Translations under genes and position numbers: made by a program
The notes under the pieces: generated by a model
Database searches by the model: none
Told to the model about the DNA's origin: nothing
What the model saw: only the letters and a program-made list of their open reading frames with translations
Assembly (NCBI RefSeq): GCF_003985155.1
Contig: NZ_ML133705.1
Coordinates: 1 to 55,000, forward strand
Length of the DNA: 55,000 nucleotides
Reading direction: 5' to 3'
Source of the DNA: Rhizobium vallis
GTDB taxonomy: Bacteria; Pseudomonadota; Alphaproteobacteria; Rhizobiales; Rhizobiaceae
Shown here: positions 35,096 through 43,529 of the stretch, piece by piece
Layout of the letters: each line of letters begins with the position of its first letter
How positions within the stretch are numbered: position 1 is the first letter of the stretch

Positions 35096-35349
35096 GTCGC
35101 AGAACGGTACGCTAGCGTCCATTCGCGCCTCAATGATTGCTCTTTCGATTATTTTCGTTTAAGTTGCATTTTCGAGTGGGTGCCTCCGCCTGGCGCTTTC
35201 TCGGGATGAAGGCGGGCCTCGCAAGCCCTCCGGCTGCCGCCGCAACGGCAGCATCCAAGAGCCTTTCGATATGATCCTTACCCCCGCCGCATCCCATGGA
35301 TTCGACGCAGCCGACCCCTGAGCGCTGCGCAGTAGAAGAAACAGGCGAC

Positions 35350-36801
35350 ATGACAACCTATTATGTGAATTCAGCGACCGGCTCCAACTCCAACGGCGGC
35401 ACCAGCGCGGACACGCCTTTTGCGACTTTCTCTGCGGTGGAAGCGTTGAAACTGCAGCCCGGCGACACCGTGCTTCTGGCTGCCGGAAGCGTGTTCAACG
35501 AGCAGTTCGATATCAAATATTCGGGCACGGTCAGCGCCCCGATCACCATCGGCAGTTACGGGGTGGGCGATGCACCCGTGATCCATAGCCCCGGCGACGG
35601 TATTCACAGCCTCTATGCCTCGAACATCGTGATCGAGAACATCAAGATTTCCGATACGGAGGGCGCGGCGATCTACGGCGGCACCGTTTCGAACTGGACG
35701 GTGCGCAACGTCGAGATCGACCACACCGGATTGTCGAGGAGCGGTTCCGTCACCTTCCGGACCGGCTCGAACCTCACCATCGAAAACACCACGATTAACG
35801 ACGTCAATGGCGACGGCATGTGGATCGAGAAGATCAACGGCGTCACCCTTGTCAACAACACCGTCACCAATGCCCATGGCACCGCGGCCGACGCCATCCA
35901 GATAAACGACAGCAGCAACATCTTCATCTCAGGCAATACTCTCGACCAGACGGGCGCCTCGACGCCGAAGGGCGTGCTGACGCTCATCCGGCCGGTGAAT
36001 GCCGTGATCGAGGACAATGTGCTGACCGGCGGCGGCTTCGGGATCAGCGCCCAGGCCGGCACCAACATCACCATCCACGACAACGACATATCGGGATATG
36101 GCGGCTATAGCTGGTCCTACGGCATTGGGCTGGGCGATTCCGGCGATACGCGCGACTACGATATTGCGGGTAATTACATCCATGATGGCGTCTGGGGCGT
36201 GTCGGTCAGCTCGGCCGGCACCACCAGCTATGTCAGAGAGAATATCGACGTGCACAATAACACCTTCGACGACCTGACGCAGGCCGCACTGAAGGTCGAC
36301 AGGCCCGCATCCGGCGCCTTCCACGACAATGCCATCGCCAGCGACGTGACGCCCTACAGCATATCCCCGGCGATCATTGCCGCAGGCACTTTCCCGGTCA
36401 GCAACAACACGACCTTCGAGGATACCGAATTTCGGGTGGCGAGCCTTAACGCCCAGGTCAGCGGGGAGACGGTGCACGTCACGGCCGACCTGACGACAAC
36501 AGGCCATGACAACCAGAAAGACAAGATCGCGCTTGATAAGGCCGGTCACGCCAACTTCCTTGACGACAGCGTATTCGGCGAAACCCTGCAGCTTCGCCAC
36601 TTCGGCCACGACGTCTTCGACAGGCACGAACCGACGCCTAAGGGCGGCGATCACGGCGCGGCGGTCGATTTCGCCGATCTCTTTGCAGACAAGGGAGGTC
36701 TGGGCGAGTCCCATCATCTTGAGATCGCCGACGCGGCTTCGCATCATGGCGAGGCGGATGCGGCCGGCACCCCCGGCCATCCGGACGGTCTGCTGCATTA
36801 A
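35350..36801 (+). CDS. Ply-like secreted beta-helix protein, divergent C-terminus
   Basis: A 483-aa paralogue of the preceding protein, with near-identical coils over about 1-340 (YYVNSATGSNSNGGTS, NIVIENIKISDTEGAAIYGG, VLTLIRPVNAVIEDNVLTGG). The C-terminal 120 residues differ: the Ra/VCBS domain is reduced to a trace (LDDSVFGETLQLRHFG) and replaced by a His/Asp-rich tail (HHLEIADAASHHGEADAAG). The tail may bind metal or serve as a modified secretion signal. It arose by tandem duplication followed by tail divergence. Confidence 0.85.
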   Translation: MTTYYVNSATGSNSNGGTSADTPFATFSAVEALKLQPGDTVLLAAGSVFNEQFDIKYSGTVSAPITIGSYGVGDAPVIHSPGDGIHSLYASNIVIENIKISDTEGAAIYGGTVSNWTVRNVEIDHTGLSRSGSVTFRTGSNLTIENTTINDVNGDGMWIEKINGVTLVNNTVTNAHGTAADAIQINDSSNIFISGNTLDQTGASTPKGVLTLIRPVNAVIEDNVLTGGGFGISAQAGTNITIHDNDISGYGGYSWSYGIGLGDSGDTRDYDIAGNYIHDGVWGVSVSSAGTTSYVRENIDVHNNTFDDLTQAALKVDRPASGAFHDNAIASDVTPYSISPAIIAAGTFPVSNNTTFEDTEFRVASLNAQVSGETVHVTADLTTTGHDNQKDKIALDKAGHANFLDDSVFGETLQLRHFGHDVFDRHEPTPKGGDHGAAVDFADLFADKGGLGESHHLEIADAASHHGEADAAGTPGHPDGLLH

Positions 36802-36831
36802 AGGTTGCTGCGGCCGCCGGCAGCGTATGCC

Positions 36832-37113
36832 TTACCGGTCGCCGAGCAGGGTCTGCAGGACCTCGGCTTCGATTTCCTCGCAGATGATCTCGTATTCGCT
36901 GACGATCGCGGGATCTGCCGACGCATCCCTGCGCATGCGATCGAGCACGGCGCAGGCTTCGCCATAGGCGCTGCACAATTCGTGAAGACCGGGGTCGTCG
37001 GCTGCCGCCGCCCTGATCGTTGCCCGCGTGGCGGGCAGCCGCATCATCAGCCTCGCCAGCCCCTGTTCGGCGGCATGCCCGGCGATGGGGGCGACGCTTT
37101 CTTTCCAGATCAT
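36832..37113 (-). CDS. Small helical protein, 93 aa
   Basis: A mostly helical acidic protein with motifs GLARLMMRLPATRATIRAAA and SEYEIICEEIEAEVLQTLLG. Codon use is normal. It is convergent with the Ply-like gene, 30 bases between stops. I do not recognise the family. Confidence 0.6.
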   Translation of the reverse strand: MIWKESVAPIAGHAAEQGLARLMMRLPATRATIRAAAADDPGLHELCSAYGEACAVLDRMRRDASADPAIVSEYEIICEEIEAEVLQTLLGDR

Positions 37114-37244
37114 GCCATCATCCCTTGGCTTGTTGCCTATGAAGGCCTGTACGCAGGAATGCCGTGTCCGGTTTCATGCCGGCTGCGAATTCGCGATGCG
37201 TTTTTCGCTGTGCCGGCAATGCGGAAAAAATCGAAAAAACGCTT

Positions 37245-37433
37245 CCTTAAAAACCTCCCTGTCACGGAATTCCAATGAATCCAATCATTTAAGATTGACA
37301 AAGAGGTTTGTAAGAGAGGTCAACATTTTAAAAAATGGGTGGAGATTGGCCCTTGCGGCCGGTTTCCAGTGCTTTTTTAAAAATGTTGGGCCTCCTTAAA
37401 AACGTCCTTCCAAACCTCCCTGGCGGTGAGGGG
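37245..37433. repeat. 189-bp direct repeat F, copy 1
   Basis: It runs from CCTTAAAAACCTCCCTG to CCTCCCTGGCGGTGAGGG and matches 38227-38414 closely. Inside, CAACATTTTAAAAAATG (37321-37337) pairs with a matching arm at about 37375-37388, giving a long stem. It is far more AT-rich than the surroundings. It overlaps the 3' end of the 74-aa minus-strand frame. Confidence 0.85.
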
Positions 37434-37601
37434 CCTGTGTTTTTTCGGGGCATCGGCGGCCCAGCGCTCCTCTCCTGAAAGGGCGAGGCCGAGCGAGGGA
37501 ATGTATTGCCATTTGTGACAAAGTATTCGCAGCAGGTGCGGGAAATCCAGGCGGCGCGAAAGGTGGCGCTTCGAGCCTTGCAGGGCAGGCCGTCCTGCCA
37601 T
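37377..37601 (-). CDS. Possible small protein, 74 aa, ending in repeat F
   Basis: The frame has normal GC3-rich codon use and a plausible globular sequence (RRLDFPHLLRILCHKWQYIP and LTAREVWKDVFKEAQHF). Its last 19 codons lie inside repeat F, and the second copy of the repeat encodes LTAKEVWKDVFKRPQHF with the rest of the gene missing. The ribosome site is weak. It may be a real small gene or a decaying one. Confidence 0.4.
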   Translation of the reverse strand: MAGRPALQGSKRHLSRRLDFPHLLRILCHKWQYIPSLGLALSGEERWAADAPKKHRPLTAREVWKDVFKEAQHF

Positions 37602-37786
37602 GTTTTCAGCATCGGCGGCCGAGCCGGCGTTGCCTCTGCCCCAAGTTACTTTTCAGATTAATCTGCAAAAATACCCGGATAAATTGCCTCTCATTCGCGC
37701 CATGATTCATCTTTACGTTTCCGCCCGCATTTTATTCTTCGTCACAATTGAGATCATCATGATCTTCGAAACAATGGTGGGAAACC

Positions 37787-38209
37787 ATGAAGGTTATTCT
37801 CGTCATCGTCCTCACGGCGTTTGCCGTGCCTTGTGAGGCGGATATGTTCAGCACGGCGTCCCGATACAAAAGCATGCATGAACGCTCCATCTCCTTCCTC
37901 GGTGTCAACCCGAGGCGCACCTCATGGTGCGGAGCGTTCCTGGCCTATGTCGCCAAGCGATCCTTCCGCGAGCCGCCTGAAAATCCGAATATGGCGCGCT
38001 CCTGGATAAGGTTCGGAAGGCCGGTCTTCGCCCGTTCCGCCCAGCGCGGCGACGTGGTGGTGATCCGCAGCGGCAGGCGTTTCCACGTCAGCCTGTTCGA
38101 CCATTTCGACCAGCGGCGCCAATACGTCTACCTCTTCGGCGGCAACCAATCGAACCGGGTCCAGCTGTCACGCTACCGCGCCAGCTCGATGGTCGCCGTC
38201 CGACGATGA
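37787..38209 (+). CDS. Exported CHAP/NlpC-P60-like protein (TIGR02594-like)
   Basis: A 140-aa protein with a short signal peptide (MKVILVIVLTAFAVPCEA|DM). The mature part has RRTSWCGAFLAYVAKRSF, with the presumed catalytic Cys48, and RRFHVSLFDHF with the His at about residue 99, in the order found in CHAP/TIGR02594 cysteine peptidases or amidases. A peptidoglycan hydrolase or amidase role in the periplasm is likely but untested. GGTGGGA lies upstream. The gene is bracketed by two direct copies of repeat F. Confidence 0.78.
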   Translation: MKVILVIVLTAFAVPCEADMFSTASRYKSMHERSISFLGVNPRRTSWCGAFLAYVAKRSFREPPENPNMARSWIRFGRPVFARSAQRGDVVVIRSGRRFHVSLFDHFDQRRQYVYLFGGNQSNRVQLSRYRASSMVAVRR

Positions 38210-38226
38210 AGCCGGCAATTTCGCCG

Positions 38227-38414
38227 CCTTAAAAACCTCCCTGCCACTGAATTCCAATGAATCCAATTGCTTAAGATTGACAAAGAGGTTTTTAAGAGAG
38301 GTCAACATTTTAAAAAATGGATGGAGCCGAGGTCTGCGGCCGATCTCTTGCGCATTTTTGAAAATGTTGGGGCCTCTTAAAAACGTCCTTCCAAACCTCC
38401 TTGGCGGTGAGGGG
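38227..38414. repeat. Direct repeat F, copy 2
   Basis: Same orientation as 37245-37433, about 85-90% identical by eye, with the same internal AT-rich stem (CAACATTTTAAAAAATG and CATTTTTGAAAATGTTG). It begins 18 bases after the stop of the CHAP-like gene. Confidence 0.85.
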
Positions 38415-38454
38415 TTGGGGGCTGATGCCGTGGCGGCATCGTTGTGCCGAAGGC

Positions 38455-38750
38455 ACGCGGTGGCCGCCCTCGTCCTTCGAGGCCCCTGCGGGGCACCTCA
38501 GGATGACCCTTCGAGGCGATCCTGCGGATCGCACCTCAGGATAAGGGCGGAGAGGGGGCTGCGCTTGGCTTACCGGAGGCTTAGCTTCTGCCACACTGCC
38601 CAGCCCTCAACTGACGGCACAGTGCTCAGGTCTCAGCTGGGCGCGCACTGCTCAGCCCCAGCGCGGCACAACGATCAGCCCTCATCCTGAGGTGCGCAGG
38701 CCATAGCCGGAGCCTCGAAGGACGAGGGCGGGTGGCTGGGTGACCTTGCA
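38455..38750. repeat. Family A repeats
   Basis: Copies at about 38465-38510, 38510-38550 and 38680-38735. Between them is a short tandem of CTGCTCAGCCC-like units (38600-38660). No gene is present. Confidence 0.7.
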
Positions 38751-38803
38751 GGCATCCATCGCATCCTTGTCGGCTGCATTTCCGCCGTGCTAGCCTCGTC
38801 CCA

Positions 38804-39100
38804 ATGGAAGTCACGGTCTACATCCTGCGCTGCAGCGACGGCTCATATTACACCGGTCTCACCAAGCAGGAGATCGAGGCGCGTGTCTGGGAGCACAATG
38901 CCGGAATCTATGACGGCTACACCGCCAAGCGCCGCCCTGTTGAACTCGTCTTCACCGAAACCTATGACCGCATCATCGACGCCATCGCCCGCGAGCGGCA
39001 GATCAAGGGCTGGTCGCGCCGCAAGAAGGAGGCGTTGATTGCCATGGACTACGAGGCTCTGCCGGCATTGTCAAAACGCGGACCGGTCGAGGCTGAGTAA
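38804..39100 (+). CDS. GIY-YIG nuclease-domain protein (copy 2)
   Basis: A 98-aa near-identical inverted copy of 27498-27794, with Arg56 and Ala88 in place of Leu and Glu. The DNA match continues about 20 bases upstream of the start and about 145 bases past the stop, through flanking family-A repeats. Both copies keep all GIY-YIG positions, so both could be active. Confidence 0.9.
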   Translation: MEVTVYILRCSDGSYYTGLTKQEIEARVWEHNAGIYDGYTAKRRPVELVFTETYDRIIDAIARERQIKGWSRRKKEALIAMDYEALPALSKRGPVEAE

Positions 39101-39360
39101 GTGGCGGTGGCCAGCCCCGTCCTTCGAGGCCCCTACGGGGCACTTCAGGATGAGGCTGGAGAGAGGCACCCCAGCCCCATGGCACAACGATCAGCCCTCA
39201 TCCTGAGGTGCGCAGGCCATAGGCCGGAGCCTCGAAGGACGAGGGCGGGTGGCTGGGTGCATAGAGCTGCTCGAATTTCCGGATCGCAAACCGGTGGCCG
39301 CCCTCGTCCTTCGAGGCCCCTGCGGGGCACCTCAGGATGAGGGCGGAGAGAGGGCGGCGC
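39101..39360. repeat. Family A repeats after GIY-YIG copy 2
   Basis: Copies at about 39112-39160, 39195-39245 and 39300-39345. The first two mirror the cluster at 27355-27497 and belong to the 450-bp inverted duplication. Confidence 0.8.
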
Positions 39361-39384
39361 TTGGCTTGCCGGAGGCATCGAGCG

Positions 39385-39873
39385 TCAATCGGCCCCGTCC
39401 ACCGCACAATCCACGCTGTCGACGGGGATGGCGGCCAGCCTTTCGCGCTTGGTATCGAACCTCCAGGCTTTGACCAGATTCTCCGATTTATAGGAGCCGT
39501 CCGGCTGTTCCACCATCGTGCCAACTGCAAAGATGGCTTCCTCGGGGAACTGGGTGGACGAGCAATAGGCCGGCTGCAGAAGTTCGTGGCGGGGGCTAGG
39601 CTTTAGGATTGTCACCTGGTCGGTCACGGTCCAGACGGGAAGGTTTCCATTCGTACCGGTCTGGCGCCGAAGCACCAGCGAAAATCCTGCCCCGCATTTG
39701 AGTTCGGCTGCGGCATAGGTCGGGCCTCCGGCCGCTCCTGATAGAGCGGTTCCGCTGATTTCCACGCAGTCCTTCGCTGGAGGAGGCGCGGATTTTCCAC
39801 GCGCCTCACTGGCATGGCCGGCGGCAGGGATCAGCGCGAGAAGAGCGGCAAGCGCAGGGAGATATCGTGACAT
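39385..39873 (-). CDS. Exported hypothetical protein
   Basis: A 162-aa protein with a Sec signal peptide (MSRYLPALAALLALIPAAGHA|SE). The mature part has four Cys (KDCVEIS, ELKCGAG, PAYCSST, SVDCAVD), probably two disulfides, and a beta-rich composition. I do not recognise the function. The ATG at 39873 gives the canonical signal peptide; the long upstream frame runs through a family-A repeat and is rejected. It lies between repeat clusters. Confidence 0.75.
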   Translation of the reverse strand: MSRYLPALAALLALIPAAGHASEARGKSAPPPAKDCVEISGTALSGAAGGPTYAAAELKCGAGFSLVLRRQTGTNGNLPVWTVTDQVTILKPSPRHELLQPAYCSSTQFPEEAIFAVGTMVEQPDGSYKSENLVKAWRFDTKRERLAAIPVDSVDCAVDGAD

Positions 39874-40321
39874 TGGAAAACCGTTGGAGCGTGAAGCGAA
39901 GGGGTCCAAATTTCTCAATCCAGGAGAGTGGACGGTAGCTTTGCCCGGAGATGAGTCAAGAGCCGATCCGCTACGCTGTGTGGAACTTCGGCAACGCTGG
40001 CCGGTGGCCGCCCCCGTCCTTCGAGGCCCCTTGCGGGGCACCTCAGGATGAGGGCGGAGAGAGGTTGCGGCCCAGCTTGCCGGAGGGCGGGGTGCGTCAA
40101 AAGCTTTGTCCGGCATAGCGGAGCCTAGATTCAGCCTTGCGGCACGCTGCTCAGCCCTTGGCGGCGTGATACATCGACCGGCTCGGCCGCACGGCACAAC
40201 GATCAGCCCTCATCCTGAGGCGCGCAGGCCAGAGGCCGGAGCCTCGAAGGACGGGGGCGGGTGGCTGGGCACCTGGCAGCATCGCACGCCACGCCCTGAC
40301 ACAACGTCAGTCAGCGTCAGG
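39874..40321. repeat. Gene-free region with family A repeats
   Basis: Copies at about 40010-40060 and 40200-40262 in opposite orientation. I see no gene or other signal in the rest. Confidence 0.7.
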
Positions 40322-41725
40322 TTAGCCGCGGCTGACGCTTCGGAAGGCGGCGATGATGCTGTCGGCGGCCAGGCGGGCCTCGTCGGCAGTCGTCTGGAAA
40401 TTGGTGACGGAGAGGCGGAGCACGTCGCGGCCGTGCCATTTGGCGCCGCCGGCAAAGAGGGTGGCGTCTTGGCGGATCTTTTCGATTGTTCTGCGGGTGA
40501 TCGCGTCGCTTTCATCATCCGGGCGGTCGGCGGCGAAGCGGAGGATGATCTGGTTCAGTGTGGCCTCGTTCAAAATGGTGATGCCGGGTTCGCGTGCGAG
40601 ATGTTCGGCGAGCAGTCGGGCGGAGGCGCAGCATTGGTCGATGAGGGCGGCGATGCCGTCGCGGCCGAGATGTTTCAGCATCGCCCAGGTGGCAAAGCCC
40701 CGGGCGCGCCTGGAAAGCTCCGGCACGTAATGGGAGGGGTCGCGCTCGCCCTCGGCTGCGAGCGGCAGGTAGCTCGCGGCGATCGTCATGGCGCGGCGGT
40801 GGGCAAGCTCGTCGCGCACGATCGCATAGCCGCAGTCATAGGGCGTCTGCAGCCATTTGTGGCCGTCGGTCGCCCAGCTGTCGGCCGCCTCGACGCCGCG
40901 GCTGAGATGGCTGAACCTCTCTGATGCCTGCGCCCAGAGGCCGAAGGCGCTGTCGACATGCACCCAGGCGCCTTTTTCCTTGAGCGCCGGGATGATGCGG
41001 AGAAAATCGTCGAAGGCGCCGGTATTGATCTGCCCGGCCTGGAGAATGGCGATGCAAGGGCCGGTGACCGCGGCAAGCGCGCCGGGCAGAGCGGCCGGGT
41101 CGATGCGACCCACCCGGTCTGTGGGCAAGCGCAGCACGCGATCGTGGCCAAGGCCTAAGAATTGCAGCGCGGAGAAGACGGTCGTGTGGGCGTCGTCGCC
41201 GATCAGCACGGTAATCTCGGGCGCGCCGAACAGGCCCTTGGCATCGGCATCCCAGCCGGCCTTGCGCAACACCTCGCCGCGGGCGGCGGCAAGGCAGGTG
41301 AAGTTCGCGACCGTCGCACCGGTGACGAAGCCGACCGAGCTTTCGGCCGGCAGCTTCAGGATATCGAGAAGCCATCGCGCCGCGATGGCTTCGACAGCGG
41401 CCGCGGCCGGGGCGGCGACGTGGTTGCCGGCATTCTGGCCCCAGGCGCTGGTGAGGAAATCGGCGGCGACGCCGACCGGGTGGGAACCGCCGATGACCCA
41501 GCCGAAGAAGCGCGGGCCCGTGGTGAGATGCAGGCCGGGCTCGGCGCCTTCGGCAAGCTGCCGGATGACATCGGCCATATCGGCGCCGGCGGCCGGCAGC
41601 GGTTCGTCGAAGGTTGCAAGGGAGGCGGCATAATCGTGCTGGGGGACATGGCGGCTAGGGGCGCTTTCGCGAAATTTGGCCGCAAGCCGGGCGGCCTCCT
41701 GAAACAGAGATGCGATTGCCGACAT
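40322..41725 (-). CDS. Group II PLP-dependent decarboxylase-like enzyme
   Basis: A 467-aa fold-type I PLP enzyme of the aromatic-L-amino-acid/glutamate decarboxylase group. It has GFVTGATVANFTCLAAAR (phosphate region, about 131-148), WVHVDSAFG (Asp that contacts the pyridine, about 253-261) and TDGHKWLQTPYDCG with the Schiff-base Lys at about 289. The C-terminal domain is complete. The amino-acid substrate cannot be read from the sequence; many rhizobial members are annotated as aspartate/tyrosine/aromatic decarboxylases without proof. It is monocistronic. Confidence 0.92.
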   Translation of the reverse strand: MSAIASLFQEAARLAAKFRESAPSRHVPQHDYAASLATFDEPLPAAGADMADVIRQLAEGAEPGLHLTTGPRFFGWVIGGSHPVGVAADFLTSAWGQNAGNHVAAPAAAAVEAIAARWLLDILKLPAESSVGFVTGATVANFTCLAAARGEVLRKAGWDADAKGLFGAPEITVLIGDDAHTTVFSALQFLGLGHDRVLRLPTDRVGRIDPAALPGALAAVTGPCIAILQAGQINTGAFDDFLRIIPALKEKGAWVHVDSAFGLWAQASERFSHLSRGVEAADSWATDGHKWLQTPYDCGYAIVRDELAHRRAMTIAASYLPLAAEGERDPSHYVPELSRRARGFATWAMLKHLGRDGIAALIDQCCASARLLAEHLAREPGITILNEATLNQIILRFAADRPDDESDAITRRTIEKIRQDATLFAGGAKWHGRDVLRLSVTNFQTTADEARLAADSIIAAFRSVSRG

Positions 41726-41886
41726 GCGGGATCCCCCTCAGCCGAGCGCCCGCCGGTTCCCTGGGGACCGCCTCCAAGCAAGCTGCCGGCGCCGGCAGTC
41801 TAGAGCTTTTCACCGGAGGATTGAAGGGCTCGACGCCTTTACTGCTCGCTGCTATCGAAATTCTGTTTTTCATCCTGTGGGGAAAG

Positions 41887-42393
41887 ATGGGCGACAATTT
41901 CATTTGTTCGGTATGTGGCGTCCAGCATGATGGACTGATCACCAATCGGGGCTACAAGCTCCCTGATGATGTTTGGAGCATCCCGGACCATGAAAGGTCC
42001 GAAAAGGCGAGGTTCGACAGCGATCTATGCCAATTCGGCGAGCGGTATTTCATACGGTGCGTTCTATTCGTGCCATTTGCCGATCGCTCCGGTGAATTTG
42101 GCTGGGGCGTTTGGGTTGAGGTCGAGTGGGCAACGTTCGAAAGATATCTCGAGCTGTACGAGGTGGACGGATCATCTGAACCGGCACATCGCGGTCGTGT
42201 GGCAAACGTAATTCCGGGTTATCCGCCCACCTCAGGCGCGGACATCGAGATCGGTTTTCAGGGAGCATCTGAGCGTCCTACGATCCACTTCACAGCTGAG
42301 GATCACAGCCCACTTGCCGAAGAACAGCGTCGTGGAATGAGCGACGCCCGGTATCACGAGATTTTGAGCCTGATCGAGGCTGCGAACCAGTGA
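41887..42393 (+). CDS. DUF2199-family protein
   Basis: A 168-aa soluble protein. It begins with a zinc-ribbon-like half (FICSVCGVQHDG) and has LPDDVWSIPDHERSEKARFDSDLCQ, a WGVWVEVEW strand and a C-terminal HSPLAEEQRRGMSDARYHEIL, which fits DUF2199. The function is unknown; related short proteins appear near contact-dependent toxins in some genomes. The ATG at 41887 opens directly at the domain. Confidence 0.78.
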   Translation: MGDNFICSVCGVQHDGLITNRGYKLPDDVWSIPDHERSEKARFDSDLCQFGERYFIRCVLFVPFADRSGEFGWGVWVEVEWATFERYLELYEVDGSSEPAHRGRVANVIPGYPPTSGADIEIGFQGASERPTIHFTAEDHSPLAEEQRRGMSDARYHEILSLIEAANQ

Positions 42394-42511
42394 CTCCATT
42401 GATCGCTTCTCGAGCAAAGTTGCCGCAGTTCAGGAGGGACGAATCCCGCATTCGTTCAGACTGCGGGAGCCAATAGTCGACGAAAACGGCTGTCTGTTCT
42501 CCGTCTCCAAG

Positions 42512-43432
42512 CTACAGCATATCCCCCAAGCTCCAATGGTTGCTCCAGCGGGCGTCGATTTCGTCGTCGACGTTCTGGTAGCGGATGTCGGTGGAGAGGC
42601 GGAGCCGCCGGGCGCGGTCCTCGTTGGTGGTGGCGGCGTGGATCATGTAGGGGGAGTGGAGCACGACGTCGCCGGCCTCATAATCGGCGGCGAGCCAGCG
42701 CCTGTCGAAGCGTTCGGCCATGGCGGGAAGATCCTTCGAGACCCAGCCGCCTTCGGCCATGTGGCTGTTATAGGCACTGATCCGCTCCTCCGGGGTGAGA
42801 TCGCCGCTGCGGGCGCGGAATTCGGCCTCCATGCCGCGGCCGAGCGCGTGCGAGCCTTCGAGATAGACGAGGCCGCCCATTTCGGCCGGGATGTCGCCGA
42901 TCGGGATCCAGGCGGTAACGAGCCGGCTGGTGCCGCCGCGAAGATAAACCAGGTCGTAATGGGCGGGCGTTGCCATCGTCGTGCCGGGCTGGACGTAGCG
43001 CATCAGCTTGCGCTTGTGCAGGTAGGAGATGCCGCCGAGAAAATTGTCCATGAAGCGTACGAGAGGCGGCTGCGCGCAGAAGCCTTCATAGGCGGCGGAG
43101 CGGACGATCGACATCAGCCGGCGGTTGGCGAGGTTCCAGTCGACGCCCTCGGCGGCGGCGATGCCGAGCGAAAAATCGTGGCCCGGCTCCAGAAGGCCGG
43201 TCTCGGCGAGGCGGGCGAAGACCCAGCCGCGGAAATCGATCACGTCAGCCCGCGGCAGAAGCCCCTTCAGCCAGACATAGCCGTGCTCTTCGTAGCGGGC
43301 GCGGATGGCGTCGATGCCGATTGCGGGATCGGTCGGCGTGAGCCAGCCGAGCCTTTCTGCCGGCAGCGTCCTGCCGTGCGCGGCAAGCGTAACCTCGGGC
43401 TCACGGGCCTCGGCGTTCAGGGCAATTGACAT
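42512..43432 (-). CDS. Phytanoyl-CoA dioxygenase (PhyH) family protein
   Basis: A 306-aa Fe(II)/2-oxoglutarate oxygenase. The facial triad is visible as the HxD of TPAHYDLVYL (about 175-180) and the distal His in VVLHSPYMIHAATTNE (about 270); a following RLRLSTD supplies the Arg for 2-oxoglutarate. PhyH proteins hydroxylate lipids or small metabolites; the substrate is unknown. The ATG at 43432 is chosen because GAGGG lies upstream at good spacing. It is divergent from an AraC gene that likely regulates it. Confidence 0.9.
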   Translation of the reverse strand: MSIALNAEAREPEVTLAAHGRTLPAERLGWLTPTDPAIGIDAIRARYEEHGYVWLKGLLPRADVIDFRGWVFARLAETGLLEPGHDFSLGIAAAEGVDWNLANRRLMSIVRSAAYEGFCAQPPLVRFMDNFLGGISYLHKRKLMRYVQPGTTMATPAHYDLVYLRGGTSRLVTAWIPIGDIPAEMGGLVYLEGSHALGRGMEAEFRARSGDLTPEERISAYNSHMAEGGWVSKDLPAMAERFDRRWLAADYEAGDVVLHSPYMIHAATTNEDRARRLRLSTDIRYQNVDDEIDARWSNHWSLGDML

Positions 43433-43498
43433 TTCATCCATCCCTCGCTTGAGTTCTCCTGCCTTCAATTAGCTGACAGCATGGGGTTGATGCCATGG

Positions 43499-43522
43499 AG
43501 GAAAATCCAAGCTGGATTTTTC
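43499..43522. promoter_or_regulatory. Dyad between phyH and araC genes
   Basis: AAAATCCA and TGGATTTT are inverted repeats separated by four bases (AGCT), giving a perfect 20-bp palindrome at about 43502-43521. It sits in the divergent gap, close upstream of the AraC start, and is a candidate AraC or antagonist binding site. Confidence 0.65.
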
Positions 43523-43529
43523 GCTCATC

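Noticed and set aside
38600..38660. Short CTGCTCAGCCC-like tandem as a CRISPR or satellite
   Set aside because: Only three imperfect units, no spacers of regular length and no cas genes anywhere in the window.
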